Source of the DNA: Massilia aquatica
GTDB lineage: Bacteria; Pseudomonadota; Gammaproteobacteria; Burkholderiales; Burkholderiaceae_D
NCBI RefSeq assembly: GCF_011682045.1
Contig: NZ_VVIW01000004.1
Location: forward strand, 372,001 to 436,000
Reading direction: 5' to 3'
Length of the DNA: 64,000 nt
Shown here: positions 35,818 to 45,309 of the stretch, piece after piece
Layout: each line of letters opens with the position of its first letter
Numbering within the stretch: position 1 is the first letter of the stretch
Translations under genes and position numbers: made by a program
The notes under the pieces: model-generated
Databases searched by the model: none
What the model was told of the DNA's origin: nothing
The model's input: the letters and a program-made list of their open reading frames with translations, nothing else

Positions 35818-37104
35818 ATGAAACGTATTACCAAAAGTACATTAGCCACTGCCTTGCTGCTCGCGTTCGCCAGCAGTGGCGCCATTGCGGGCGACCATGA
35901 GACCGAGGGATTCCATGGTTACCTGCGCGCAGGCGTCGGCTCGGCCACCAACGGCGGCTCGCAAAGCTGCTACGGCCTGGGCGGCATCAGCATGTCTTAT
36001 CGCCTCGGCAACGAGTGCGACAGCTTCACGGAATTCGGCTACACCCACGCGCTGGCCAAGGCCAGCAACGGCGCCACCTTTGTCGGCACCTTCTGGGTCG
36101 ATGCTTACAAGAACAGCTCGGACTTCGGCGACGCCAAACTGGCCGTCTCGAAAGCCTACGTGGAAGCGAAAAACCTGCCGTTCATGAACGGCGGCATTAT
36201 CTGGGCCGGTAAGCGTCACTACTACCGTCCTGACATCCACATGCTGGACATGCAGTACATCAACATGAACGGTACCGGCGGCGGCGTCGATGGCTACCCT
36301 ATGGGCCCGGGCAAGATCAGCTACGCCGTGTTCAAGGATAACGACGACAACGTCTACTCCACCGATCCGCTGACCGGCGTGCGCACCCTGCGCAGCACCA
36401 ATTCGGCGCTGCGCCAGAACATCGTCTACGAAGGCTTGCCGGTCAACCAGGACGGCACCCTCGACATCGCGGTCAGCCTGATCCACGCCCAGGGCGACGA
36501 CAACATCGCCCAGAAGACCCATAACGGCTACCAGGTTTCGCTGTTCCACCGCCAGGCCAAGCTCTTCGGCGGCGGCAACACCTTCGGCGTACAGTACGGC
36601 GTCGGCCCCGGCACCGGCATCGGCGGTCCTTGCTGCGCGCGCATGGGTCCTTCCGGCAGCACCCTGCTCGATTCGGACGTGACGCGCGTGCGCGTGTTCA
36701 ACGATATCGTGGTGCAGCCAACCCGCGACTTCAGCATGGAATTCGTGGCCCTGTACCAGCGCGACAAGTCGCCTGTCACCGGTAGCAACACCTGGACCAC
36801 CGTCGGCGCGCGCCCTGTGTACGCCCTGGCAGAAAACTTCAAGATGCAAGCGGAACTGGGCGTGACCCGCCTGAAAAGCGATATGAACCCGTCGGCCCAG
36901 CGCCTGACCAAACTGACCATCGCCCCGACCATCACCCTGGGCCGCGATTACTACGCGCGTCCCGAGCTGCGCGCCTTTGTCAGCTACGGCAAATGGAACG
37001 ACGCCGCCACCGGCGCCGTGAACGCCTTCAACAATGGCGGCCCGGTATATGGCGACCGCACCAGCGGCACCTCGTACGGCATCCACCTCGAAGCCTGGTG
37101 GTAA
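35818..37104 (+). CDS. LamB-type carbohydrate porin
   Basis: A 428-aa outer-membrane protein with a strong AAGGAG site. The signal peptide (TLATALLLAFASSGAIA) is cleaved near GDHETEG. The mature part opens with the LamB signature GFHGYLRAGVG, then CYGLGGISMSYRLGNECDSF, and contains WAGKRHYYRPDIHMLD. It ends with an aromatic strand closing in Trp-Trp, as outer-membrane barrels do. It provides sugar entry for the ABC transporter encoded immediately downstream. Cys residues in CCARMG within a loop are unusual for a porin. Confidence 0.92.
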   Translation: MKRITKSTLATALLLAFASSGAIAGDHETEGFHGYLRAGVGSATNGGSQSCYGLGGISMSYRLGNECDSFTEFGYTHALAKASNGATFVGTFWVDAYKNSSDFGDAKLAVSKAYVEAKNLPFMNGGIIWAGKRHYYRPDIHMLDMQYINMNGTGGGVDGYPMGPGKISYAVFKDNDDNVYSTDPLTGVRTLRSTNSALRQNIVYEGLPVNQDGTLDIAVSLIHAQGDDNIAQKTHNGYQVSLFHRQAKLFGGGNTFGVQYGVGPGTGIGGPCCARMGPSGSTLLDSDVTRVRVFNDIVVQPTRDFSMEFVALYQRDKSPVTGSNTWTTVGARPVYALAENFKMQAELGVTRLKSDMNPSAQRLTKLTIAPTITLGRDYYARPELRAFVSYGKWNDAATGAVNAFNNGGPVYGDRTSGTSYGIHLEAWW

Positions 37105-37203
37105 CACCAGCAGTCAACTAGCAAGCGTGCGCGGTGAACCCCGCGCACCTTGCTGATCAATCACACTCGCAGTCAAACCAAAAAATCGTTGGAGACGAAC
37201 CAG

Positions 37204-38457
37204 ATGAAAATCAAACAAATCAAATTCTTCCTGGCCGCAGCCGGCCTGGTTACCTTAGCTGGCGTCGCGCAAGCGGCACCGCAAGTCGAAGTGCTGCACT
37301 ACTGGACCTCCGGTGGCGAAGCCAAATCGATCGCCGAACTGAAGAAAATGATGGAAGCCAAGGGCGTCGTCTGGAAAGACTTCGCTGTCGCCGGCGGCGC
37401 TGGCGAAAACGCCACCACCGCCCTGAAAGCGCGCGTCATCGCCAACAGCCCGCCGACCGCCGCCCAGATCAAGGGCCCGGCCATCCAGGAATGGGGCAAT
37501 GAAGGCGTGCTGGCCAATATCGACAGCGCCGCCACCGCCGGCAAATGGGACAGCCTGCTGCCACCGGTCATCTCCAACGTGATGAAATACAAAGGCCACT
37601 ACGTCGCCGCACCGGTCAACGTGCACCGCGTCAACTGGCTGTGGATCAACCCGGCGGTCCTGGCCAAGGCCGGCGCCAAAACGCCGACCAACTTCGACGA
37701 ATTCTTCGCCGCGGCCGACAAGATCAAGAAAGCCGGCCTGGTGGCGATCGCCCACGGCGGCCAGCCATGGCAGGACACGACCATCTTTGAAACGGTGGTG
37801 CTGGGCGTCGGCGGCGCCGACTTCTACAACAAGTCGCTGGTCAAGCTCGATGCGGCCAGCCTGACCGGCCCGACCATGATCAAATCCTTCGAAACCCTGG
37901 CCAGGATCAAGACCTACATCGACAAGGATGCCGCCGGCCGCGACTGGAACCTGGCGACCGCCATGGTCATCAACGGCAAGGCCGGCATGCAGTTCATGGG
38001 CGACTGGGCCAAGGGCGAATTCACCGCCGCCGGCAAGGTAGCGGGCAAGGACTTCCTGTGCGTGGCCGCACCGGGCACCGAGAAAGCCTTCACCTTCAAC
38101 ATCGATTCGCTGGCCATGTTCACGGTCAAGAATCCGGAAGAGCAGAAAGCCCAGCTGACCCTCGCGTCGGCCGTGATGAGCCCGGAATTCCAGGAAGTCT
38201 TCAACCTGAACAAGGGTTCGATCCCGGCGCGCGCCAACATCGCCCGCACCAAGTTCGACAGCTGCGCCACCAAGTCGATGGATGACATGGCCACCAGCAA
38301 CAAGGGCAACGCCCTGCTGCCAAGCCTGGCCCACGGCATGGCACTCGACTCGGCCAAGGCCGGCGCGATCCAGGACGTGGTTGCCAAGTTCATGAACTCG
38401 GCCATGACCCCGCAGGCAGCGGTGCAGGCACTGGCCAAAGCGGCAAAAACGCAATAA
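37204..38457 (+). CDS. gtsA: Glucose-type ABC transporter, periplasmic binding protein
   Basis: A 417-aa protein. ATG 37204 is preferred over an upstream in-frame start because it follows GGAG and begins a signal peptide (FFLAAAGLVTLAGVAQAA). The mature protein opens VEVLHYWTSGGEAKSI and has VAGGAGENATTALKARVI, characteristic of the glucose/mannose-binding GtsA group. KGEFTAAGKVAGKDFLCVAA lies in the C-terminal lobe. It is first in the order binding protein, two permeases, ATPase. A strong hairpin follows the gene. Substrate assignment to glucose or a related hexose is by family resemblance. Confidence 0.88.
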   Translation: MKIKQIKFFLAAAGLVTLAGVAQAAPQVEVLHYWTSGGEAKSIAELKKMMEAKGVVWKDFAVAGGAGENATTALKARVIANSPPTAAQIKGPAIQEWGNEGVLANIDSAATAGKWDSLLPPVISNVMKYKGHYVAAPVNVHRVNWLWINPAVLAKAGAKTPTNFDEFFAAADKIKKAGLVAIAHGGQPWQDTTIFETVVLGVGGADFYNKSLVKLDAASLTGPTMIKSFETLARIKTYIDKDAAGRDWNLATAMVINGKAGMQFMGDWAKGEFTAAGKVAGKDFLCVAAPGTEKAFTFNIDSLAMFTVKNPEEQKAQLTLASAVMSPEFQEVFNLNKGSIPARANIARTKFDSCATKSMDDMATSNKGNALLPSLAHGMALDSAKAGAIQDVVAKFMNSAMTPQAAVQALAKAAKTQ

Positions 38458-38474
38458 GCTTCCCGTAGCACCTC

Positions 38475-38495
38475 CGCGCGGCCCATGGCCGCGCG
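38475..38495 (+). promoter_or_regulatory. Hairpin between binding protein and permease genes
   Basis: A perfect 9-bp stem (CGCGCGGCC with GGCCGCGCG) encloses the loop CAT, 18 bases after the binding-protein stop. There is no T-run, so it is not a terminator. Such hairpins often protect the binding-protein mRNA and give it higher expression than the permeases. Confidence 0.6.
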
Positions 38496-38556
38496 CGTAC
38501 CTGCCAGGCCGGCGCGCTTCATGGCGCCGGCCCGCATCCGCCTTTTGGAGATCTAA

Positions 38557-39507
38557 ATGTCCGCTTCCTCCCTGACTTCCAGTCCGGGGCCGCAGGCGCG
38601 CACGCGCGCCCCCGCGGTTCCCTCGCGCTGGGCCGCCCGCATCGACGCCTGGATGGCGCGCCTGATGCTCGCGCCCACCATCCTGATGTCGCTCGTCTTC
38701 GTGTACGGCTTCATCGTGCTCACCGCATTCCTGTCGCTGACCGAATCGCGCATGATGCCGCGCTTCGAGTACGCCGGCTTCGGCCAGTACACCGCCCTGT
38801 TCGGGCTGGACCGCTGGTGGACGGCGGCGGCCAACCTGGGCATCTTCGGCGGCCTGTTCATCCTGTTATGCCTGGCGATCGGCCTGTCCATCGCCATCTT
38901 GCTCGACCAGCGCATCCGCGCCGAAGGCGCCCTGCGCGCCATCTACCTGTATCCGATGGCGCTCTCGTTCATCGTCACCGGCGCGGCCTGGAAATGGATT
39001 CTCAATCCCGGCCTCGGGCTGGAAAAAATGCTGCACGACTGGGGTTTCGTCAACGCCCGCCTGGACTGGCTGGTGGACTCCGAAATGTCGATCTACACGG
39101 TCGTCATTGCCGGGGTGTGGCAGTCGTCGGGTTTTGTGATGGCGCTGTTCCTGGCCGGCCTGCGCGGCGTCGATGACGCCATCATCAAGGCCGCCATGGT
39201 CGATGGCGCCAGCCTGCCGACGATCTACCTGCGCATCGTCATCCCGGCGCTGCGCCCGGTGTTCTTCAGCGTGCTGCTGGTGCTCTCGCACATCGCCATC
39301 AAGAGTTTCGATCTGGTGATGGCGCTGACCGCGGGCGGACCGGGCACCTCGTCCGACGTGCCGGCCATTTTCATGTACCAGTTCTCGTTCACGCGCGGCC
39401 AGCTGGGCCTGGGCGCGGCGTCGGCCATGATGATGCTGGCCACCGTGCTGGCGGTACTGGTGCCCCTGATGTACCTCGAAACCAAAGGAGCCCGCCATGG
39501 TCGCTGA
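38557..39507 (+). CDS. gtsB: Sugar ABC transporter permease (GtsB-like)
   Basis: A 316-aa inner-membrane protein with six predicted helices after a basic, Pro-rich N terminus of about 30 residues. The EAA loop that docks to the ATPase is visible as DDAIIKAAMVDGASLPTIYL with following RIVIPALRP. GGAG lies six bases before the ATG. The end overlaps the next permease gene by 11 bases. Confidence 0.92.
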   Translation: MSASSLTSSPGPQARTRAPAVPSRWAARIDAWMARLMLAPTILMSLVFVYGFIVLTAFLSLTESRMMPRFEYAGFGQYTALFGLDRWWTAAANLGIFGGLFILLCLAIGLSIAILLDQRIRAEGALRAIYLYPMALSFIVTGAAWKWILNPGLGLEKMLHDWGFVNARLDWLVDSEMSIYTVVIAGVWQSSGFVMALFLAGLRGVDDAIIKAAMVDGASLPTIYLRIVIPALRPVFFSVLLVLSHIAIKSFDLVMALTAGGPGTSSDVPAIFMYQFSFTRGQLGLGAASAMMMLATVLAVLVPLMYLETKGARHGR

Positions 39508-40363
39508 ACAACCCCGCCTCACCCCCGGGCGGATTTTCATCTACGTGCTGCTCACGCTGGTGGCGCTGTACTACCTGGCGCCCCTGTACGTGATGCTGAC
39601 CACGTCCTTCAAGTCGCTCGAACAGATCCGCACCGGCACCATCCTCGACCTGCCGATGGCCCCGACCACCGAAGCCTGGGGCCGCGCCTGGAGCGGCGCC
39701 TGCACCGGCGTGCGCTGCGAAGGCCTGGCGCCCTACTTCTGGAATTCGGTCAGCATGACCATTCCGGCGGTGCTCATTTCGAGCCTGATCGGATCGATCA
39801 ACGGCTACGTGCTGGCGCACTGGCGCTTCCGTGGTTCGAACGTGGTGTTTACCGCCCTCATGGTCGGCTGCTTCATTCCGTTCCAGGTCGTGATTCTGCC
39901 GATGGCGCGCCTGCTCGGCATGGTCGGGCTGGCCAATACCACCACCGGTTTGATCCTCGTGCACATCATCTACGGGGTGGCGTTTACCACGCTGTTCTTC
40001 CGTAACTACTACGTCACGGTGCCGGAAGAACTGGTCAACGCCGCCCGCATCGACGGCGCCGGCTTCTTTACCATCTACCGCCGCGTGATCTTCCCGCTGT
40101 CGCTGCCGATTTTCATGGTCTGCTTCATCTGGCAGTTCACCCAGATCTGGAACGACTTCCTGTTCGGCGTGGTGTTCGGCGGCGCCGATGCGCAGCCGGT
40201 CACGGTGGCACTGAATAACCTGGTCAACACATCGACCGGGGTGACCGAATACAACGTCAACATGGCCGCGGCCATCATCGCCGCTTTGCCGACCCTGGGG
40301 CTGTACCTGGTGGCCGGTAAATACTTCGTGCGCGGGCTGACCGCCGGCGCGGTCAAGGGCTGA
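39497..40363 (+). CDS. gtsC: Sugar ABC transporter permease (GtsC-like)
   Basis: A 288-aa inner-membrane protein with about six helices. The EAA loop reads EELVNAARIDGAGFFTIYRR then VIFPLSLP. AAGGAG precedes ATG by six bases and lies inside the previous gene, so translation is coupled. A Cys-containing periplasmic stretch (CTGVRCEG) follows the first helix, as in other GtsC-like permeases. Confidence 0.92.
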   Translation: MVAEQPRLTPGRIFIYVLLTLVALYYLAPLYVMLTTSFKSLEQIRTGTILDLPMAPTTEAWGRAWSGACTGVRCEGLAPYFWNSVSMTIPAVLISSLIGSINGYVLAHWRFRGSNVVFTALMVGCFIPFQVVILPMARLLGMVGLANTTTGLILVHIIYGVAFTTLFFRNYYVTVPEELVNAARIDGAGFFTIYRRVIFPLSLPIFMVCFIWQFTQIWNDFLFGVVFGGADAQPVTVALNNLVNTSTGVTEYNVNMAAAIIAALPTLGLYLVAGKYFVRGLTAGAVKG

Positions 40364-40396
40364 TTTCAACTCATTCAAGGCAGGAGAAACACAACG

Positions 40397-41527
<1,131 letters not shown>

Positions 41528-41631
41528 AGGCGTCCTTTTGGGAGGGGTGAGCGAACTTTAGGCGATAATAGCGACTCGCGCCGGCACGGCGCCCGATCTG
41601 TCTGTTTTTCTGTCCATACTTCTGCTCATTT

Positions 41632-42411
41632 ATGCAACAAGCCGCACCCACTGAACGTCCCCCGGTCGCCCTCGTGACCGGCGCCGGACGCCGCATCGGC
41701 CGCGCCATCGCGCTCGGCCTGGCGCGCGCCGGCTGGGACGTGGCGCTGCACTACCGTTCGTCCGAAGCCGACGCGCGCGAGGTGGCCGACGCCATTCGCG
41801 CGCTGGGCCGCCGCGCCGCCCTGCTGCAATGCGACCTGGCCGACGACGCCGGCGTGCGCGCCCTGGTGGGCCGCGCGGCAGAGAAACTGGGGCCGGTCGG
41901 CTGCATCGTCAACAACGCATCCCAGTTCGACTTCGACAGCGCGGCCGACTTTTCGCCGGCGCTGCTGGCCCAGCACATGCAAGCCAACGTGGCAGCACCC
42001 ATCCTGCTGGCCCAGGCCCTGCACGCGGCCACGCCCGCCGGTCAACAGGCGGTCGTCATCAACCTGCTCGACCAGAAGCTGTACAACCTCAATCCCGACT
42101 ATTTGTCGTACACCCTGTCCAAGGCCGCCCTGCACACCGCCACCAGCATGCTCGCGCAAGCGCTCGCACCGACGGTGCGCGTGGTCGGCGTGGCGCCGGG
42201 GATCACCATGGTCTCGGGCGAGCAGACCGAGGCCGGCTTCGCACAAGCGCACCAGGCGACGCCGCTCGGGCAATCGAGCACGCCGGACGACATCGTGGCC
42301 GCCGTGTGCTACCTGGCCGGCGCGCGCGCCATTACCGGCACCACCCTGGTGGTCGACGGCGGCCAGCACCTGGTGCCGCTGGCGCGCGACGTGATGTTCC
42401 TTACCAAATAA
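41632..42411 (+). CDS. SDR oxidoreductase, pteridine-reductase-like (FolM type)
   Basis: A 259-aa short-chain dehydrogenase. The nucleotide motif is TGAGRRIGRAIALGL, and the Arg-Arg after the glycines is typical of pteridine reductases and FolM that use NADPH. The catalytic Tyr-x-x-x-Lys is YTLSK, and the C terminus has the GTTLVVDGGQHL block. It lies 20 bases before folB, which supports a role in dihydromonapterin or folate reduction. Substrate was not verified. Confidence 0.82.
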   Translation: MQQAAPTERPPVALVTGAGRRIGRAIALGLARAGWDVALHYRSSEADAREVADAIRALGRRAALLQCDLADDAGVRALVGRAAEKLGPVGCIVNNASQFDFDSAADFSPALLAQHMQANVAAPILLAQALHAATPAGQQAVVINLLDQKLYNLNPDYLSYTLSKAALHTATSMLAQALAPTVRVVGVAPGITMVSGEQTEAGFAQAHQATPLGQSSTPDDIVAAVCYLAGARAITGTTLVVDGGQHLVPLARDVMFLTK

Positions 42412-42431
42412 AACAACCTGAAAGACTCCCT

Positions 42432-42830
42432 ATGCTGTCCGCCCTGTCCCACCCCAAGCTGAGCGCCTGCCGCCGCCTGTTCCTGCGCAATTACGAAGTA
42501 ATGATCAACATCGGCGTGCACGACTTCGAAAAGAAGGGCGAGCAGCGCGTCCTGATCAACGTCGACCTGTACATTCCGCTGGCGCTGTCCACGCCCAAGG
42601 ATGACCAGCTGGGCGAAGTGGTCGACTACGACTTCATGCGCGAAACCATCGCGCGCCGCATGGCGCAGGGCCACGTGCATCTGCAAGAGACCCTGTGCGA
42701 CGACGTGGTGCGCGCCATGCTGGCGCACCCGAACGTGCACGCGGTGTGCGTGTCGACCATGAAGCCGGATGTGTATCCCGACTGCGAAGGCGTGGGCGTG
42801 GAAGTATTCCAGATCAAGGAAACAGCATGA
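42432..42830 (+). CDS. folB: Dihydroneopterin aldolase family protein
   Basis: A 132-aa protein of the FolB/FolX fold. It has [20 protein letters not shown] (active-site Glu region), [30 protein letters not shown] and the conserved Lys in [11 protein letters not shown]. FolB converts dihydroneopterin to 6-hydroxymethyldihydropterin; the FolX epimerase is the alternative. It sits between the FolM-like gene and ttcA; its stop overlaps the ttcA start (ATGA). Confidence 0.88.
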   Translation: MLSALSHPKLSACRRLFLRNYEVMINIGVHDFEKKGEQRVLINVDLYIPLALSTPKDDQLGEVVDYDFMRETIARRMAQGHVHLQETLCDDVVRAMLAHPNVHAVCVSTMKPDVYPDCEGVGVEVFQIKETA

Positions 42831-43729
42831 GCGAAGCGGACCTGATCGAGCGCAGCGGCGACAAGCTCGCCCATGAAAACAACAAGCTGCACAAGCGCCT
42901 GTGCAGGCAGGTCGGCCAGGCGATCGGCGACTTTAATATGATCGAAGACGGCGACAAGGTGATGGTGTGCCTGTCGGGCGGCAAGGACAGCTACGCGCTG
43001 CTGGATATCCTTTTGACCTTGCGCGAACGCGCGCCGATCCACTTCGAGATCATCGCCGTCAACCTGGACCAGAAGCAGCCGAACTTCCCGGCCGATATCC
43101 TGCCGGCGTATTTGACCAAACTGGGCGTGCCGTTCCACATCGAGAACCAGGACACCTACAGCATCGTCAAGCGCCTGATCCCCGAAGGGAAAACCACCTG
43201 CTCGCTGTGCTCGCGGCTGCGGCGCGGGATCTTGTACCGGGTGGCCGATGAACTCGGGTGCAACAAGATCGCGCTGGGCCACCACCGCGACGACATCCTC
43301 GAGACCTTCTTCCTGAATATGTTCTTCGGCGGGAAACTGAAGGGCATGCCTGCAAAATTAGTGTCCGACGACGGCAAGCACATGGTGATCCGCCCGATGG
43401 CGTACGTGAAGGAAGCCGATTCGGAGCGCTACGCCGAGGTCAAGCAGTTCCCGATCATTCCGTGCGACCTGTGCGGCTCGCAGGAGAATTTGCAGCGCAA
43501 GCAGATCAAGAACCTGATGCGCGAATGGGAGAAAAAATATCCGGGCCGGGTCGAGAGCATTTTCTCGTCGCTGTCGACGGTGGTGCCCTCGCATCTGATG
43601 GACCAGGATCTGTTCGGGTTCAAGGATATCAAGGCCGATGGCGTGGCCAGCCCGCTGGGCGATATCGCGTTTGACGAAGAACCGTGTTCGACCCCGGTGA
43701 TGGGGACGATTCCGCTGCAGCCGATGTGA
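42827..43729 (+). CDS. ttcA: tRNA 2-thiocytidine(32) synthetase TtcA
   Basis: A 300-aa ATP-dependent sulfurtransferase. The PP-loop is [12 protein letters not shown] (residues 49-60). Cys125 and Cys128 (TTCSLCSR) and Cys213/Cys216 (PCDLCGSQ) fit the TtcA iron-sulfur and catalytic cysteines. ATG 42827 overlaps the folB stop; a longer frame inside folB is rejected. It is followed by a clear terminator. It acts on cytidine 32 of several tRNAs. Confidence 0.96.
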   Translation: MSEADLIERSGDKLAHENNKLHKRLCRQVGQAIGDFNMIEDGDKVMVCLSGGKDSYALLDILLTLRERAPIHFEIIAVNLDQKQPNFPADILPAYLTKLGVPFHIENQDTYSIVKRLIPEGKTTCSLCSRLRRGILYRVADELGCNKIALGHHRDDILETFFLNMFFGGKLKGMPAKLVSDDGKHMVIRPMAYVKEADSERYAEVKQFPIIPCDLCGSQENLQRKQIKNLMREWEKKYPGRVESIFSSLSTVVPSHLMDQDLFGFKDIKADGVASPLGDIAFDEEPCSTPVMGTIPLQPM

Positions 43730-43747
43730 GGATAGCGGTTTTAACCG

Positions 43748-43773
43748 AAAAGCCCGCTGATGCGGGCTTTTTT
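43748..43773 (+). terminator. Terminator after ttcA
   Basis: AAAAGCCCGC, loop TGAT, GCGGGCTTTTTT. A 9- to 10-bp stem with a T-run closes the folM-folB-ttcA unit 19 bases after the ttcA stop. Confidence 0.92.
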
Positions 43774-43933
43774 ACGCTAGCCAGGAAACATGTGGTTCCG
43801 GTAAAGTGCTTTTACTTGCCGGATCACGGATGCGTTTTCTAAACAGGAATTAGAGCCGTCGATGTTACGTCTGTCTTAATCAACATCCGGCGCTGTTCAT
43901 CGGTTTTCGTTGTTATGGTTTAGGTTGTTTCTA

Positions 43934-45088
43934 TTATTTATCGTGTTGCATGACGATGAACTTTGCTCGCTCATACAGTTCGTCGAAGGTGAAAATTTCG
44001 GGACTGGTGGTGTTCTGCCTAAATAGCTCAAATGAACGATATCGTTCTTCGTTAACGCCTTTGTCAGAACTGAACTCTTGCAGACTTCCGATAACCATAA
44101 ATGCTTTAGGTGTATAGTTGTAGGCTACCTCGCCCGTAGGGTCGCCCATGTCGTCGGTCATTGCCAGCTTGTGACGCAGTGTATCGCTTGCCATAGCGAC
44201 GGTGACTTGAACTTGCGAAACGCCGCCTGCAAGGTCTTCGGAAGGTGCCCAGCAACCTTTACGGTAGTACGTTTTCTGAAGCAAGGACGTCTTGTGCGTT
44301 TTGATCTCCGCAAAGCACAGGCTTGAGATGGCGCCGCGTGTTCGCAAGAGTGCGTCAACCCGTTTCCCATGCTGGGCAACGGTAAATCCTTGTACGTACT
44401 GTTCTAACTTGTTGTCGTCCAGTGAAGACAGGTACAGATAGCTCAGGCCGTAGCCAAAAATCCAAGGATTCTTCTCAAAATACTTTTGCCAAACCGCCTC
44501 GTCCTTGCATTCTTTTTGCTTTTTGACTTCTTCAAAGTAGTCAGGATCTTCAAGTAAACGTTTGAAGGTTTGCAGTTGCCTCTTCCTGTAGCCTACTGCA
44601 ATGACATCATCCTTCGTAATGGCTGACCTGATGACCTCGGCAAAAAGCTCCTGGTTGTCCTTGTAGAGCGATTCTGCTTGAGTGCTGGAAAGGATCAAAC
44701 GCCTCAAGGCTTCGTCGGTGATTTTCTTCGGTCCGTTACCGTCAAGCGGCATGGCTTGAATGTGGTGGAGAAATTCTACGAGCTTACCTATCTCATCCCC
44801 TATGAAAGAAAAGCTTGCATTGTGGGGTTTGCCTGTAGCGACGGTGTAGCCTTGAATACTGAGGACGAACATCTTCCTGTCGTCTTCAAAGAACTTTGCT
44901 GTGATACAGCTTTTTGCTCCCTCCTTGTGGCGAAGAACGATCTCGTCCTTGACTTGGGCGAAGGCGTAGCTTTGAGGGTTTTCGATAAGCTTGGTAGCTA
45001 TCCTTACCATTCTGCTCTTGTCGTCAAAGTCTGGAAGGCGAGGGCTTATGTACGTCTTACCAGGCTCGGGGTCTTGATAACTGTCCAT
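43934..45088 (-). CDS. sduA: Shedu-type anti-phage nuclease (SduA, DUF4263)
   Basis: A 384-aa protein. ATG 45088 is chosen; the longer frame adds a Cys/Pro-rich stretch that looks untranslated. The N-terminal half (1-185) is a variable sensor-like region. The C-terminal DUF4263 domain has AVWQKYFEKNPWIFGYGL (198-214) and a PD-(D/E)xK-like core: Asp245 (RVDALLRT), Glu261 and Lys263 (FAEIKTHK), and Gln292 (GGVSQVQ). Shedu is a one-gene phage-defence nuclease. GC content is lower than in flanking genes, pointing to transfer. No other defence gene is adjacent. Confidence 0.85.
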   Translation of the reverse strand: MDSYQDPEPGKTYISPRLPDFDDKSRMVRIATKLIENPQSYAFAQVKDEIVLRHKEGAKSCITAKFFEDDRKMFVLSIQGYTVATGKPHNASFSFIGDEIGKLVEFLHHIQAMPLDGNGPKKITDEALRRLILSSTQAESLYKDNQELFAEVIRSAITKDDVIAVGYRKRQLQTFKRLLEDPDYFEEVKKQKECKDEAVWQKYFEKNPWIFGYGLSYLYLSSLDDNKLEQYVQGFTVAQHGKRVDALLRTRGAISSLCFAEIKTHKTSLLQKTYYRKGCWAPSEDLAGGVSQVQVTVAMASDTLRHKLAMTDDMGDPTGEVAYNYTPKAFMVIGSLQEFSSDKGVNEERYRSFELFRQNTTSPEIFTFDELYERAKFIVMQHDK

Positions 45089-45309
45089 GCGATCACTTTC
45101 AACAATTTTGAAGCCAGCCGTACACGGCACTATGCAGCTCGCCGGACGCGGAACGCGCACTGATCAGTCTCTGGTGGCCGTATAGCCGCCCATTTGCCAC
45201 TCGTTGAACCCTTGTAGCGCAATGCGCAACGGGCGCAATCTGTTCGACGTCCGGTTTGATCAGCTCATCGTACACAATAGTCACAGGCGGCCGTTCCGTC
45301 AAAGTGTCC

